NCBI GenBank assembly: GCA_946902875.1
Contig: OX336345.1
Coordinates: 7,347,395 to 7,411,394, forward strand
From: Nematopogon swammerdamellus
Taxonomy: Eukaryota; Arthropoda; Insecta; Lepidoptera; Adelidae
Reading direction: 5' to 3'
Length of the DNA: 64,000 nt
Shown: one piece after another, positions 9,840 to 21,699 of the stretch
How positions within the stretch are numbered: position 1 is the first letter of the stretch
Layout of the letters: each line of letters opens with the position of its first letter
The notes under the pieces: model-generated
The model's input: only the letters and a program-made list of their open reading frames with translations
Told to the model about the DNA's origin: nothing
Database searches by the model: none
Made by a program: the position numbers and the translations under genes

Positions 9840-10135
9840 TAAGCCCTTTCATTTGATACCCAACACGGCATCATTAAATTTTTTTTTTTTAGGTCATTAC
9901 TTTTTGTCATCTAGAGGGCGCCATAGTCAATTTTGAGTGACGTCACATAGCCTATAACCAGCGGACGATCAAGACGCTTTCAACGATACCTCATTTGTCA
10001 AATTGTGATAAGTAGTTTAGAAGTTATGAGGGAACAGATGAACATACATACATACATACATACATACATACATACATACATACATACCGGTCAAACACAT
10101 AACCCTCCTTTTTGCTTCGCCGTAGTCGGGTAAAA
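9840..10135 (+). repeat. Retroelement 3' region with (CATA)n
   Basis: Includes 'catttgatacccaacacggc', a pure (CATA)n run at about 10033-10086, and 'taaccctcctttttgcttcg' followed by 'ccgtagtcgggtaaaa'. This combination is a familiar lepidopteran interspersed repeat tail; its autonomous partner is not visible here. Confidence 0.6.
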
Positions 10136-10845
10136 ACAGGTAAGCAGGTACTAAATCATTGAGATATAATGAACGACCTAAAATGTTGTGAAATCATTTT
10201 GTGAAAACAATGTGTTCTTAATTTGGTGCTAAATATGACAATTTTATTTCAAAATAGTTATTAAATGTCTGAAAAAACATTTTTTTTTTCACAATATTTA
10301 TTGCAATATTTGGAATTGTCTTGAACGCTGAAACAGTATTTTAGTACAGACGCATAATTTTCATATTATTTGTGTATTTCATTTAAAATTTTAATTGATA
10401 ATAATATAATGTTTATATTAGCAGCAAAATTGTTAACTGATGTATACACCTTAATCGTAACTACGGCTGGACACGTTGTTATCGAAATAATTAAGGGGCT
10501 CGTAAAAGTATTTACGACATCTGAATTTTTTACCAACGATGTTTCTGAGACACTTTGGCACAAATTTTAATAAATTATTGCAATTAATGCGAAAACATAA
10601 GACTTAATTTACACAAACCAATGACTTTAAAGGATATAATAGGGAATCAGCTACTAGAGCAGATTCAATCATTATGAATGATGTGCACAGACACGAAAGT
10701 ACAACTGGATCTAACTCACTTGGATAATGCCAGGATAACCTCATGCCGTACCATGCAATGCAAAGATCTTATTCCAAATTCTGCTCTTTTTACATATTAT
10801 GTAAAAATATCTGAGTCGAATTACTCAGCTATTTTGTATAGATAA
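10136..10845. other. AT-rich, no gene seen
   Basis: Short overlapping frames on both strands at 10366-10570 are mirror frames of AT-rich DNA and show no protein signature. Confidence 0.35.
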
Positions 10846-10854
10846 AAAATATTT

Positions 10855-10962
10855 TATTGATAAAAACATTTTACAGAGATATCATATGCGCAATATAACA
10901 TCTACATGAGGTGCAAAAGCGAACTTATCCCTTACAGAGATTTCTTCCAACCTTTGAGAGTC
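10855..10962 (-). repeat. LINE 3' end, reverse strand
   Basis: The reverse complement contains 'gaagaaatctctgtaaggga' and 'cacctcatgtagatgt', matching the plus-strand copy at 56797-56910. Confidence 0.6.
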
Positions 10963-13785
10963 GATTAATATAGTGAAATGTAAGTAGGGCTTTAGTGTGA
11001 GAATTGAAGATAAAAAAATTATGAATACTATGCTACTATGAATAGTTAATTGGTTGAAGAATAATAAGTAGAATAGATCTACCCTTTCAAATTCCTTACC
11101 AATCCGCCCGGATTTGTCCGAACGTGTCCGGACCGAAAGTCCGTCTGTATATTGAACGTTTTTTTAAAGGTGTCCCAATTTTTCACTTATATGGAGACAT
11201 TTTGAATGAACGTTTAATTGTCGCATTAAATTACTTAAAAATTAAACATAAGTAAGTTTTAAATTCTTCTTCAATTTTTATTAAACTTTAAACAATTATT
11301 TCAACTATAGTTATGATGAGACCCCCCTGTAAAAGGTGCGCTGCGCGTGAGATTTATTATTTCAGTTTGTGACTAAAATGTCCGGGCTTTTTTTAATACC
11401 CAGCTTTTGTCAGGACTTTTCAAATTTCGAAATGGTAACCCTAATCAATGGCAAAGTCGTAGGTTCTCGGCCGGGTTCACACGACCACTCGTCTAAGAAA
11501 CCCATAAACAATAAGTAACGGGGTCTTCGAACCTCACAATGGCATACATATTCCTTCGTCTATTCGCGTGACATTGAACCTCATTTATTTAAACTCAAAA
11601 AGCACGACGCTTACCATATTGTTAACTGCGCGCTAAACAGAAAGTACTTTTGTTCTATTCCTTTATTTTCTTATGACAGTTCTAACGGCTTGTCTTTTAT
11701 CATAGGAAATTGGTATTTAGATCGCACGCGAGCGAAATCATGTCAATGGAAATCATGCTGTGCCCACCCGTGTGGCTTTGGACATATTGGATGTATTCTT
11801 TTCAGAAAACGATTTGGTGGAAGGTGTGTTAAACGAAGACATTTTTCCGATAAATTGCTGATTTTAGTTAGATTTATCGAAAGTGTTTGGAGAAAGTACC
11901 AGTAGTATCATCCATCCATGAAATAACTTGAAATAAATAAGAATTATTTGAAATGACACTGTACCTATTGGCAAGGCAAATGGAGTACTGAAATGAATGA
12001 AACCAAAGGTTGGAAATTCTGTCGAAAAAAAAATCTGTCGAACGTATAGTTCAAGCAAGATAAAAAAAAATTGGAAATTCTTCTCATAAATTACGATGAA
12101 CATTCTTATCCAGCATCTGAAGACTGAATTATTAACTTTTGTTGTCAATTGAACACAGTTTTTGTAATTACCTTTTTTTATGTGCATACTCCTGCAAACC
12201 TTCCCGGAGGTCCAAGGAAGCCAGTCCGTTACTTCGACCCAATTCTTTAAGAATTCGTCAATAAAATGCAATCACAATCGCAAATTAGCATCCATCAAGG
12301 ATCTAGTCAGGGTGTGTCGAATTGTTTTGCTATCCGTAGACTTAACAAAGGTTCCACGGACAAGGAGAAGTCACGGTTCCTGCAGTACAATGGTGGAGTA
12401 TCTATGGATGCACTGGGATGTTTTGGGGGTACATTTTGGGAAGGGAGAATCGCTTGAATTCATGGTTTAGTTAGACAGAACAGAACATTTGTGAGATATG
12501 CAACTTAAAAATGTAAATGTAAAAATAGTATTCACTTTATAAAGTTTGGTTTAATAAAATCTGAATCAATTAATGCAGATAGGGCACATCAGCTCACAGC
12601 TTATTGCGATTTGCAATTTGTGATAGGATCTTTGTATGTAAATAAATTTCTGTGTAAAAACGGCACATGGAACTGCTCTAAACATGTTTGTATGCGGCGT
12701 GAAACTTTAGTTTAGCGCAGAAACGGCATGTCGGACACCAATATGTGCCCTTCTGCAAATAATGTATGGCATAACAACAATGTAGACACCGGAACCGGAT
12801 TGTTTACGGACTTCGAAAGCTTGATCCTGAGGTACTATTTGCAATAAACTAATAAAAGCAACAAAATAAATATGTGTTTAGTAAAATTTTATATATTGCC
12901 ATATTCAACGTTTAAAATGGTATTTAAAATGTACAAATTAATTGCAACAATTTTTTTATATTATTATCTCTATCACGATTTATGTTTGTTATACACATTA
13001 TTCGATTTAACTATTTAAAAGCTGCCTGTTTTTTTTCGGATGTTTTTGGAATTAAAGAGGCCAAGTTATTCAGTTGTTTTGCTCTCCTCTAAAATTGGAA
13101 AAAAGTACTCATGTGCCCTTTCTGTATTTAGGGATTCATCTATTAACTAAGCACTTATAATCTTTCATCCAGAACACATCTCAGACAAATGATACTGATT
13201 TGATAGTGATGTAATTATAAACATACATAGGTAATTACCCACTTTTGAAATTATTTTACCAAATCTTCATAATAATGTTTTTGTTTGTATTTTGTTTAAC
13301 AGATCAATAATTTATTTAGTTGTCTCCTACTAGTTATTTAAATTCACTAACTTCGCCTCCTTCTTAATATATAAGTGAAAACTTTAAGTTAAATGCTGGC
13401 ATTATTTAATGTTTGACATAAAACTATCAAATTGCCAAAATTTACAACGGTTTACAAAAACGTATGAACGAAAGCGATGGTCACGACGCGTTACGCCAAC
13501 ACCGTCGGCTTACGCCGACACAAAGAAATTGTAAATCCGTCGTATTTTACAAAATAAGCAGGTTTTTTTCGACCGTTGTCATTTGATGTCTTCTGAGACG
13601 CGGAACAAATCTAGAAATTTGCTCTGCTTCGATCCGCGAATAGACACTGAACTTTGGGCAGCTGTTCTGAGCGAATCTAATCAATTTGGAGTTTCTTTTA
13701 ATATTTCGGCGAAAGTTATTTCTTATGATGTTTCACCTGGATGACGAAACTACAAGTTGGTGCTGAGTTGGTGTCAATTTTTAGG
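10963..13785. other. Long AT-rich stretch, no supported gene
   Basis: No intact gene or strong repeat. At 11100-11460 there are paired 'gtccgg' and 'gtccggg' motifs and a 'ggtaaccct' end that may be a decayed DNA transposon, but convincing terminal repeats were not found. Open frames at 11690-12271 and 12180-12470 lack recognisable features. Confidence 0.35.
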
Positions 13786-14330
13786 ATTCCGTACCAAAGT
13801 GTAAAAGAGGAACTCTGAGTATCATTCTTTGTTCCTATGTCCATCTGTCTGTCTGTCTGTCTGTATGTCACAGGCCCTTAACTTCTAAACGGTAAGTCCT
13901 AGAAAATTTAAACTTTATACGAAAATAGGTTGTTTTGTAAGACACAAATTTCAGTGATACATTATGCGAAAAAATACTTTCTTGAAGAAAGTAAGTCACT
14001 AGAGGCGCGGCTGAAGGCCGATGTGTGGCTGGCTATGTTCATTTAAATTATATACTTTTTCGAAAACAGTCACTAGAGAGAGGTGAGGCCGAAGGCCCAG
14101 CTGCGTTCAGGTAAAATATAATTTTTTTCGAAAACAGTAAGTCGCCACGGGAGAGGCCGAAGGACGAGCTGCGTTCCGGTAAAAGACAAAATTTATCGAA
14201 GAAAGTAAGTTCCGAAGAAGAAGAAAGCGTTTAGATGAAAGAATGATGAAAGCATAAGATAATGTCGTATGATATGATTGACTGATACGGAACCGGCGGT
14301 GCGCGAATGTTACTCGCATTTGACCGGTTG
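13785..14330. repeat. Dispersed element containing three 68-bp cores
   Basis: Starts with 'aggattccgtaccaaagtgt' and a (TCTG)n run (13846-13865). It carries three degenerate copies of the 'gaggccgaaggccgagctgc' module (about 13997-14180) and ends with 'cggaaccggcggtgcgcgaa' and 'tttgaccggtt', the reverse of the end seen at 2690-2766. The same module, greatly amplified, makes the array at 7530-9315. Confidence 0.65.
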
Positions 14331-14334
14331 TTTT

Positions 14335-14905
14335 GTAATTAAATTCTATGATTCGATGATTTCATTTTACAGTCTGCGGCTTTCAAAATGTTTTTAGAAT
14401 TTTTTAAGATTTAGCCTCTAAATTTTCCTACAGCCGTGAATGGTCGGGACCTAAAAACTCAACGATAACCAATGTGGATATCTAAATTAATTTATAATGT
14501 AACTCTAATGGATAATATTTTTCTATTACTTTGTCTCGTGAATGATTTCAACCCACTTCTAGGCATAGTCTTTTCATTTTATTATAAGAATGACCAACTT
14601 GCTTCCCAACTATATACATAGGAACATATTTGTGGTAAGAAAAATGGTAAATAGAAACTCAATTGAAATAAAATTTTTATAGCCCGGAATAATAATTTCA
14701 CATCGTTTAAGGCTTTTGTTGTGCTAATCGTATGGCGGCCTTATGGAGCGATCGATACAAGACCTTCAAACAATTGAATATAATAGAACAGGCATCCAAA
14801 TCATGGCGCAGCTGAAAAATCTAACTAATGAAAACCTAAAAAACACAATCATTATAATGTTCCGTCTTTCACTCTTGTGGACTCACGTACTTTGTAAATA
14901 CGCGT
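14335..14905. other. No gene seen
   Basis: AT-rich sequence with no recognised element. Confidence 0.35.
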
Positions 14906-14907
14906 GT

Positions 14908-15160
14908 TAGAGTGTTTTAATTTTACGAAGGCACGAGGGGTATGAGGTAGGAAGTGGTGTGAGACCGCGCGGAGCTCAGTAGGGAACGACTCGGTTCGAC
15001 GGAGCGATGCGGAGGCATGTTAGAACGTGTGTACCGACCTGGCAGTCCTGGCACCGAGTTCGTTCTCTACTACTCTACTGTTCGTTCTCTCCGCGCGGTC
15101 GCCTCTCGCACCACTTCCTACCTCGTACCCCTCGTGCCTTCGTAAAATGAAAACACTCTA
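14908..15160. repeat. Inverted-repeat (fold-back/MITE-like) element
   Basis: Outer arms 14908-14974 and 15089-15160 pair with few mismatches ('cgaaggcacgaggggtatga' against its complement at about 15125-15144). Weaker pairing continues inward ('gtagggaacgactcggt' against 'accgagttcgttctctac'). Unlike the surrounding DNA it is GC-rich. No convincing target duplication was found. Confidence 0.7.
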
Positions 15161-15189
15161 CGTACAAGCGGTCTCATGCAAATTGTGTA

Positions 15190-15513
15190 TATCTACACAC
15201 CACACGCCGTATCCCGATAATCGGGGTAAGCAGAGTAATCGGTGTTGTGCTGCAAGTACTCTGGTAGCTTACAGCACAACACCAACCACCACGTTCAGCA
15301 AAGTATTCGGACAAGATAACTATCAGGCAGCAAGTAAGGGACGAAGGCCTACCTGCTGCATGACTCGGTGGAAAGACCGCGCCAAGGTGAGAGGTGGCTA
15401 GCCTGTCGCCCTTATGCACGGCATCTTGTCCTTATCCCTTAGTCGCCTTTTACGACATGCACGGGGAGAGATGCAGTGGGACTATTCTTATTAAGCACCG
15501 ACCCCATACAGTA
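15190..15513 (-). repeat. Element X, near full copy
   Basis: The hairpin GGTGTTGTGCTG/CAGCACAACACC is present at 15240-15290 and the left end 'ccgaccccatacagtac' at about 15498-15514. The microsatellite tail is nearly absent. Confidence 0.75.
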
Positions 15514-15514
15514 C

Positions 15515-15895
15515 AGTCTGTATATCCCTTAAAATGCCAGAGCCATAATGTTAACTGTCACTATCTGTAAATTATGTTGGAAACGAAGTAAATTACCTAT
15601 ATGCAACAAGCTTTTGCGCGCGCCAATTTCACCAAGTTAAATCGTATAGATTTATGACAATGATATTTCTAACCTTTCATATTCTTTGGGAACCTTTCAA
15701 AAGAAGTTGAGTTGGTCCGTTTGACCGTTGCCCGTTTTGTTCAAGGACACTTATAATTGCTTAAAAAGTCGAAGGCTAATTGGGGAGAAAAGGGCCCGCA
15801 TAATAAAGGGATGGGATACCGGATGTGGACCTTTTCGGTGACTACATTTCGTCTTTTCTATTGATTAATTGGATTTTGATTTTAGAATATTTTTA
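15515..15895. other. No gene seen
   Basis: No recognisable repeat or coding sequence. Confidence 0.35.
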
Positions 15896-15904
15896 AATTC
15901 ACAA

Positions 15905-16040
15905 TTTTTAGGGTTCCGTAGCCAGCGGCGCTGGCAGGAAGCCATAAAAAATCGGTCGAGCATCTGTGCGTCCGTCCGTCCGTTCGTCTGTCTGTCTGTC
16001 ACAGCCTGTAGCTCCTAAACGGTTTGACGGATCTTTTTAA
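15905..16040 (+). repeat. GGTTCCGTA-type dispersed repeat fragment
   Basis: 'agggttccgtagccagcggc', then runs of GTCC and TCTG, then 'agctcctaaacggtttgacg'. Same broad family as 13785-13890 and, reversed, 43520-43622. Confidence 0.6.
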
Positions 16041-16064
16041 ACTCGGAATTAAATCTCCGATATT

Positions 16065-16130
16065 ACACCTACCTTCTCGAAGGTGATATTGCTTGGTCGG
16101 AGTAGGTGCTTTGACCGGATTACATAAAAA
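16065..16130 (+). mobile_element. SINE-B 3' tail fragment
   Basis: 'ccttctcgaaggtgatattg', 'ttggtcggagtaggtgcttt' and 'ccggattacataaaaaa' correspond to the 3' end of SINE-B (compare 55415-55498). Confidence 0.7.
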
Positions 16131-16559
16131 ACTAATATCAGTGATCTTGTTACTGTGAGCTTTTCAGATAGTCAACAATGTCACATTTCAAGTTCAATGA
16201 AAAATGTCTTCCCTTGGCTCTGCTATCGAAGAATTCAACACTATAGACAGGTCATCGACTCGTTGAGCAGGTCAAAAGTTATAACAAATGGTGTGCACGA
16301 AGGCAGCACTACAAATATATGCCTATCTCTTTCACACTTTTGAACTCATGTATCACGTGTTTTCATGTAAATTGTATTCTTTCATCATAGATTATAAATA
16401 TTAGGTACAAATGTTATTAGAAAACCAAACATAATTATTTAATATACATTTATTCCGTTGGTTGTATAATATAGAATAAATATGTACCTACCTATACGTA
16501 TTTATTTATTATTATTATTATTTGATGTTTTTATGGTTTACATAAAACTGTATTTTACT

Positions 16560-16748
16560 TTTGACTGCATTGTCGGCCCCGTGCGCTTCTGCAAATCTCC
16601 GGTCGCCAGTTTTCTTTTTCATCCACCGATTGCTCAAGACTTTTGCAAACTGTCTTGCAACCACACTCCAAATATTGACATTAAGTACCGCCCCAAGGCC
16701 ACTGTATTTTTAAATAATCGGCGAATTTACAGCCTCATTCAGAAGCAA
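16560..16748 (+). CDS. Possible orphan exon, unrecognised
   Basis: An open stretch noticeably richer in GC than its surroundings ends exactly at a consensus-like splice donor (GTAAGT at 16749-16754) in phase 0. The translation upstream of the donor includes VGPVRFCKSPVASFLF, DFCKLSCNHTPNIDIKYRPK and NNRRIYSLIQKQ. I do not recognise the protein. Acceptor candidates are weak (for example after 'gtcgccag' at about 16608), and no partner exons were identified. It could equally be chance or a remnant of a mobile element. Confidence 0.2.
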
Positions 16749-16754
16749 GTAAGT

Positions 16755-17595
16755 ATATTATTTTTTAAATATTTATTATCAGTAACTTTATATTGCTTTT
16801 GCAATATGCAACAGATACAGAAATTATGACAATGCTTTTCGGTTACACGGTATCGGTACTGAACACGACTCAGCGACGTGTAATAGCGGTAAAAGCGAAC
16901 AAATATACAGAAATATTAGATAGAAACTTTTTTTATATGTTAAAGCTTGTTATTATTCCTCAACAAAACGATGAAGTCAGACAGAGAGATAAAACTGACC
17001 ATTGACGACAATCGGCGCAAAACTGTTAACGAATAACATTACTGTATTGTATTGTATTGTTTATTGATCATTCATGTGGCAGTTAGACTGCACTGGAACT
17101 TGTCACAATTTGTTATATCCATCAACAAATTATTGCCAACAACAGTTCTATTAGTTTGAATTCATTGAGTGAGACATACTCAAAGAGCACGACCTTCGTT
17201 CGCGACACAAAATATCAACAGTTAACAAGTCGACGCCATCTGCCCTTCGTCAGGAATGATATTTGCCCTCTCTTATTGTGATTTATTTGCTCTATATTCC
17301 TACGCAAATGTGACTTAGTATTTATTATTTGTCGTATACCCTGCCTTCGTACCTGATAAAGCGTACAGGTGTATTCTGTGATATCCGTTGGGCCCTAAAC
17401 AAACAACCGCCTTGCGCCGCGCGAGACATACACCCCACCTCTCTGGAGACGATTTCTCTTACAATATTCGTCCCTGCGGGTACTTTTAATTTGATGAAAT
17501 GTGTGCCTTCGCTGTTGTAATATTTACGATTTGTATACTTTAATTCGCTTTTCAACGTACGAGACGAATATTGCTTGTGGAGTATTTGAAGAAAG
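16755..17595. other. No gene seen
   Basis: Contains a short (TATTG)n run at 17044-17065 and part of a possible LINE 3' end after it. Small frames at 17325-17555 on both strands mirror each other and are unsupported. Confidence 0.35.
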
Positions 17596-17624
17596 CAATG
17601 TACGTATTATGTCTATGTAGATAT

Positions 17625-17712
17625 ACATATGCGTGTGGTGGCGTGCCTTGGGAGAGGCCTATGTCCAGCAGTGGACCGATACAGGCTGATGATGATGATG
17701 ATGATGATGAGA
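17625..17712 (+). repeat. RTE-type LINE 3' terminus with (ATG)n tail
   Basis: 'gggagaggcctatgtccagc' then 'agtggaccgatacaggctga' followed by six or more ATG repeats. This is the standard 3' end of RTE-like elements in Lepidoptera, and the mirror of the start of 38690-38940. Confidence 0.8.
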
Positions 17713-17849
17713 TATCTGAGCATAACGTTTGCTTGTGACATTTTCTTTCTAAAAGTAAAGTCCTTGATTCAGATTCATTCTCTACGTAAATGTCTGATAC
17801 AACTGTTTATATTTTCCTTGTGCTTGTACTTGTAGGTACCTATCTCACT

Positions 17850-17964
17850 TTTTTATTTTTATTTTTTATGGAAACTGACACGGTTGGCTACTTCACCTAC
17901 AACGTCCGTGATGTCAGCCCATAACACCGGGTGAACTAGGTGCCATGTCAGTGATTCCCTTAAT
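17850..17964 (-). mobile_element. SINE-A 3' tail fragment
   Basis: Poly(T) then 'atggaaactgacacggttgg' and 'gtgatgtcagcccataacac', the reverse complement of the SINE-A tail at 4075-4187. 5'-truncated. Confidence 0.8.
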
Positions 17965-18404
17965 TTCAAATAGTGTTGTTTGAGACATGTCTCAATGTGT
18001 CAATATGTGGACTAACTGTAAACAGTTCTAGTGCTTATTTATTTATTCCGATCATAAAATGCAATAACTAATAACGGGCGCGGTAGTGAAGTTCATGACC
18101 CGGATTAAAGTTTGTTTATAATTTGCCTCCCATAAACCCCAAGTAACGTTTTATCGCCCGAAGTACTTTTTCATTCATGTGCTGAACATGTGCGAGCGAC
18201 ATGCTGTCTTCGAATTAATTAATATTGTGACTGAACAAAACGTCTTGTGGAATGGATGTGACATGTTCTGGAGTAATAAATGATTTTATGACTCATTTGA
18301 TGTAATTAAGTATGCTAGGCATATATTACGGCTATGAGATATTCGTTGAAGTTTATTGTTACTGATGAAGACTGTTGAATGATTTTCAAAATAGTATTTG
18401 TAAG

Positions 18405-18556
18405 TGATGGTATAGAGCCTTGTTTAAGGCGCTGGCTTCCCATGCAAGAGATGAGGTTCGAAACCCAATAAGTTTTAGAATAAAATTGAAAGTCCTCAAG
18501 ATATGAGGTTCGAAACCCAATGAGTTTTAGAATAAAATTGAAAGTCCTCATTGTAG
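18405..18556 (+). mobile_element. tRNA-like SINE head with 50-bp tandem duplication
   Basis: 'ggcttcccatgcaagagatg' followed by a B box GGTTCGAAACC (18455-18465), similar to the SINE-B head at 54790-54820. The segment 'ggttcgaaacccaa' to 'gaaagtcctca' is then repeated once (from about 18505). Confidence 0.5.
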
Positions 18557-18661
18557 AAAAGCAGAAATGTCCAAAAGCGGACATAAGAGTAATTTTTCTA
18601 TAGAAATAAAAAAATAAAAAAAATTATTAATTTCTCATTTAGAAGGAAACTTCTGGCTAGA

Positions 18662-19105
18662 TTTTTTTTATGTAATCCGGTATGGGTGGCTGAGTCGGAG
18701 AGGCCAAAGCACATGCTCCGACCAGCCAAAAACCTCCGAGAAGATAGGTGCCATTCCGGAGACTTCCCTGGATTGCTGGCTATACTGGACTAGAGGAGAA
18801 AACAACCGAGGCTGCTATGCGGCCATCTTGCATCCAGTACGGTGGTACCAACCAGTCGGCTACAATTTGAGCCTACCACCTAGTACGGGGGAAGGCACAT
18901 TGTTCGTAAATAGCCGACATCAGTAAGAACGCGAATTAATTAGTAAATACCACCTAGTAAGGTAAGAAGGGAAGGGACCTACAGTTTTAAGTGGAATCCG
19001 AACCACGGTCAGCCTCCAACGGTCGAGCGGCCACCCATCCAAGTACTGACCGCGCACCCTGCTTAACCAGTCGACCGACCGCACCACTGAGCTACCGAGG
19101 CTGAC
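18662..19105 (-). mobile_element. Mosaic SINE: SINE-A head joined to SINE-B tail
   Basis: Read on the minus strand: GTCAGCCTCG start (19105), A box TAGCTCAGTGG, 5S-like 'cagtacttggatgggtgg', GAGGCTGACC, B box GGTTCGGATTCC and the core, all as in SINE-A. After about 50 bases of unrelated sequence a second core fragment follows, then the SINE-B tail ('gatggccgcatagcagcc' relatives to 'ccggattacataaaaaaa'). The two families therefore meet within one copy. Confidence 0.75.
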
Positions 19106-19109
19106 ATGA

Positions 19110-19750
19110 CGTACTTGTACATACCTACATCCGCCTTCTGTATATCAGAAAGTGCAATATTTAGCTGTCCACGGCGATATTATTTAGAGTTATCAACTTA
19201 AAAGCAAATTACAGTGCGTGTTTCATAGACAACTCAGTGCCTCCTTACACGGTATTTACACCGCAAACAATGATGAGAAGCTATTAGTTCGTATGGAATA
19301 AGAGAACATAGAGTAAGGAAGTCTTGATCACAGTACGCCCACGTCTATGCACCGCAAGCACGAAGCAACCGAGTACACACACTCACTCAAAAGAATTCAA
19401 ATCAATATAATTGTTATTGTCGTACGTAGTACTCATATATATAAAAAACATGCATGTGGAAGAAACGTCAGAGATATTGCAGGACGGTAGTGGCACTGGC
19501 ACATGGAAATTCGTTGTACCTCCCTACTGCATTGGGAAAGATATATGACGTTATGGATCTATGTATGATATTGTCATTAATTAGGTACTACATTATATTA
19601 TACTACACATTTATACATATACATTACACTTAAATATACAATCAACAAGATGTCTTACAAATTTAACATCTTAGGAAATATACGTAGTTTGTATAAAGTT
19701 TATCAACTGAGATGAATAAGTGCCTTTGAACAATTTTCCTCGTCCCTTAT
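19110..19750. other. No gene seen
   Basis: AT-rich, without recognised elements. Confidence 0.35.
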
Positions 19751-19754
19751 TTTA

Positions 19755-19935
19755 GGTTTTTAACCATCGACGCAAAAAGAGAGGTGTTATAAGTTTAACG
19801 TGTGTGTGTATAGGTAGGTGTGTCTGTCTGTGGCATCGTATCTCCCAAACGGATGGATCGATTTTGATGCGGTATTTTTTATTAGAAAGGTGGTTTAATC
19901 AGGATGGTTCTTAACTATGTTTTTAATCAAGTAAT
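19755..19935 (+). repeat. Dispersed repeat, sense copy
   Basis: 'accatcgacgcaaaaagaga', 'atctcccaaacggatggatc' and 'aatcaggatggttcttaact'. The reverse complement is found at 52140-52315, so two insertions of one family are present. Confidence 0.65.
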
Positions 19936-19939
19936 TCAG

Positions 19940-20835
19940 TAATCAAAAAATAATTATCCTAAAAAGTGAACCATGCGGTTTTTTAAAAAAAAACTTGAAA
20001 TGAAAGTTTAATTACAATGTTTTTGTGTTTACTTAGTATTGTGTTTAGTTTTAGTTTTATGTAGGTACTTAAAAAATTAAATAAAAAATTATTTAAACTA
20101 AAATTACCATTACCTACAGAAAAAAAAACATAATTGAAGAACCATAATAATGTATAAGAGCTAAACTGAAATGTATTGTGAAAAAGTGCGCGGGGGAGAG
20201 AGGGGTGCCGTGCGTGCCTCTATTGCATCGGCGCGCCGAGAAGCGTGGATAGGCGACTGAAGGTAAATTATTTCGCCCAATTCCGCCTACACCTCCACAG
20301 TGCCCAAAATTCTGGCAGCGTTGCCTTTTATAATAGCTAGCTCTATTCGTTTATAAAAAATTGGTGTATGTAATGTATGTATGTATTTACTTATAATTTT
20401 AAACTGGTTACATTTAAAAACATATATTGTAACACGTAATAATATGTTTGTAGTTTCGCCTTTGCGCACACAATTTATAATTACTTTTCCACCTGACAAT
20501 TGATTGATGAGTTGATAACCTTTCTATCTATTGAATTATTTGTTGAATGCTGTTATTAGTAGCTAAAATAGGGTATCAATATTGTTCTTGGAAGCTGCAA
20601 CTTCCGCTTTGTTGTAATTCGTTTAAAGACATAGGAAATACAATTGACTATGAGAACTTCGTATTTACTCTCTACATTTTATATTATTACAAAATTGGAA
20701 AACGTGTGTACCTGGAATTCGAATTTTCGACCTCTTTTTTGAGATGGATGAAAATATTTTAATAGCCTAGGCTATCGGCCACTTTCCTTCATCTGGAAAA
20801 TAAAGGAAAGTCTTATTAATAGTGACTTTCATATT
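19940..20835. other. No gene seen
   Basis: AT-rich; frames at 20287-20499 and 20547-20762 lack recognisable features. Confidence 0.35.
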
Positions 20836-20925
20836 CTCGCAGCACAACACCGATTACGCTGCATAATCCGATTGTCGGGATACGGTGTGATGGTAAGTTT
20901 GTATGTATGCATGTATGTATTTCAT
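20836..20925 (+). repeat. Element X 3' end fragment
   Basis: 'cgcagcacaacaccgattac' to 'attgtcgggatacggtg' and a TATG-type tail. Confidence 0.7.
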
Positions 20926-21254
20926 AGTAAAATACTAGATTTATCAAATTCATCCAACAAATATTGTTCTAGAAAAACTATTTGACTGACTGAATCTAGG
21001 TTCTAGGTTTAAGATATAATTCTAATTCTAAGATTTAATTAATTCTAAATTTAAGACTGAAGATGACAATTTAATTTTAACTTTGATGCAACGATTTTTA
21101 TTTTCAAAAATATAAGTTTAATATAAATAATAATCCGCGGTAGTAGTAGGCTCCGCGAGAGTAAAGCTCGCCTAGCCTATGAACTAAAGTGTTAAAACAT
21201 CACGTTCCAACGATATATTTGTTTACAACTAGTTTATGTGAAATTCGGTTGTGC

Positions 21255-21345
21255 TCGAATTTACAAGACTACTTGCAGCACAACTCCGATGACTCTGCTT
21301 ACCCCGATTGCCGGAATACAGCGTGTGGTATGTATGTAACAAGTA
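21255..21345 (+). repeat. Element X 3' end fragment
   Basis: 'cttgcagcacaactccgatg' to 'tacagcgtgtggtatgtatg'. Confidence 0.7.
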
Positions 21346-21699
21346 AAATTTTAACTAATATTTGGTCTAACTGGATATAGTATATAATTTACTAGAAAAT
21401 ATTGTATTTGTATCGGTCTACGACTTTACACACGACTGCGGCCAAGTCAAAAGAAAGAGTTATTAGCGATAGACGGCTGGTTAACCGTTTAAACTTTATC
21501 CCACAGTCGTAATTTAATTTCGATTATTCGTTAAAAACACGAGATAATATGGCGTGCGCTCACTTAACAGCAGCGCCCATAGATATAGTACTGCCTAGAA
21601 GTCGTATAGCCACGATACATACGACGCTAGGTGCTCGGTGAAACGAACACACGAAAATATAGGCACTGAATGTTCTAAATCAGCTATTTATACAGCTAG

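Noticed and set aside
11090..11460. Possible DNA transposon ends ('ccgcccggatttgtccg', 'ggtaaccct')
   Set aside because: The two sides do not form a convincing terminal inverted repeat and no target duplication was found.
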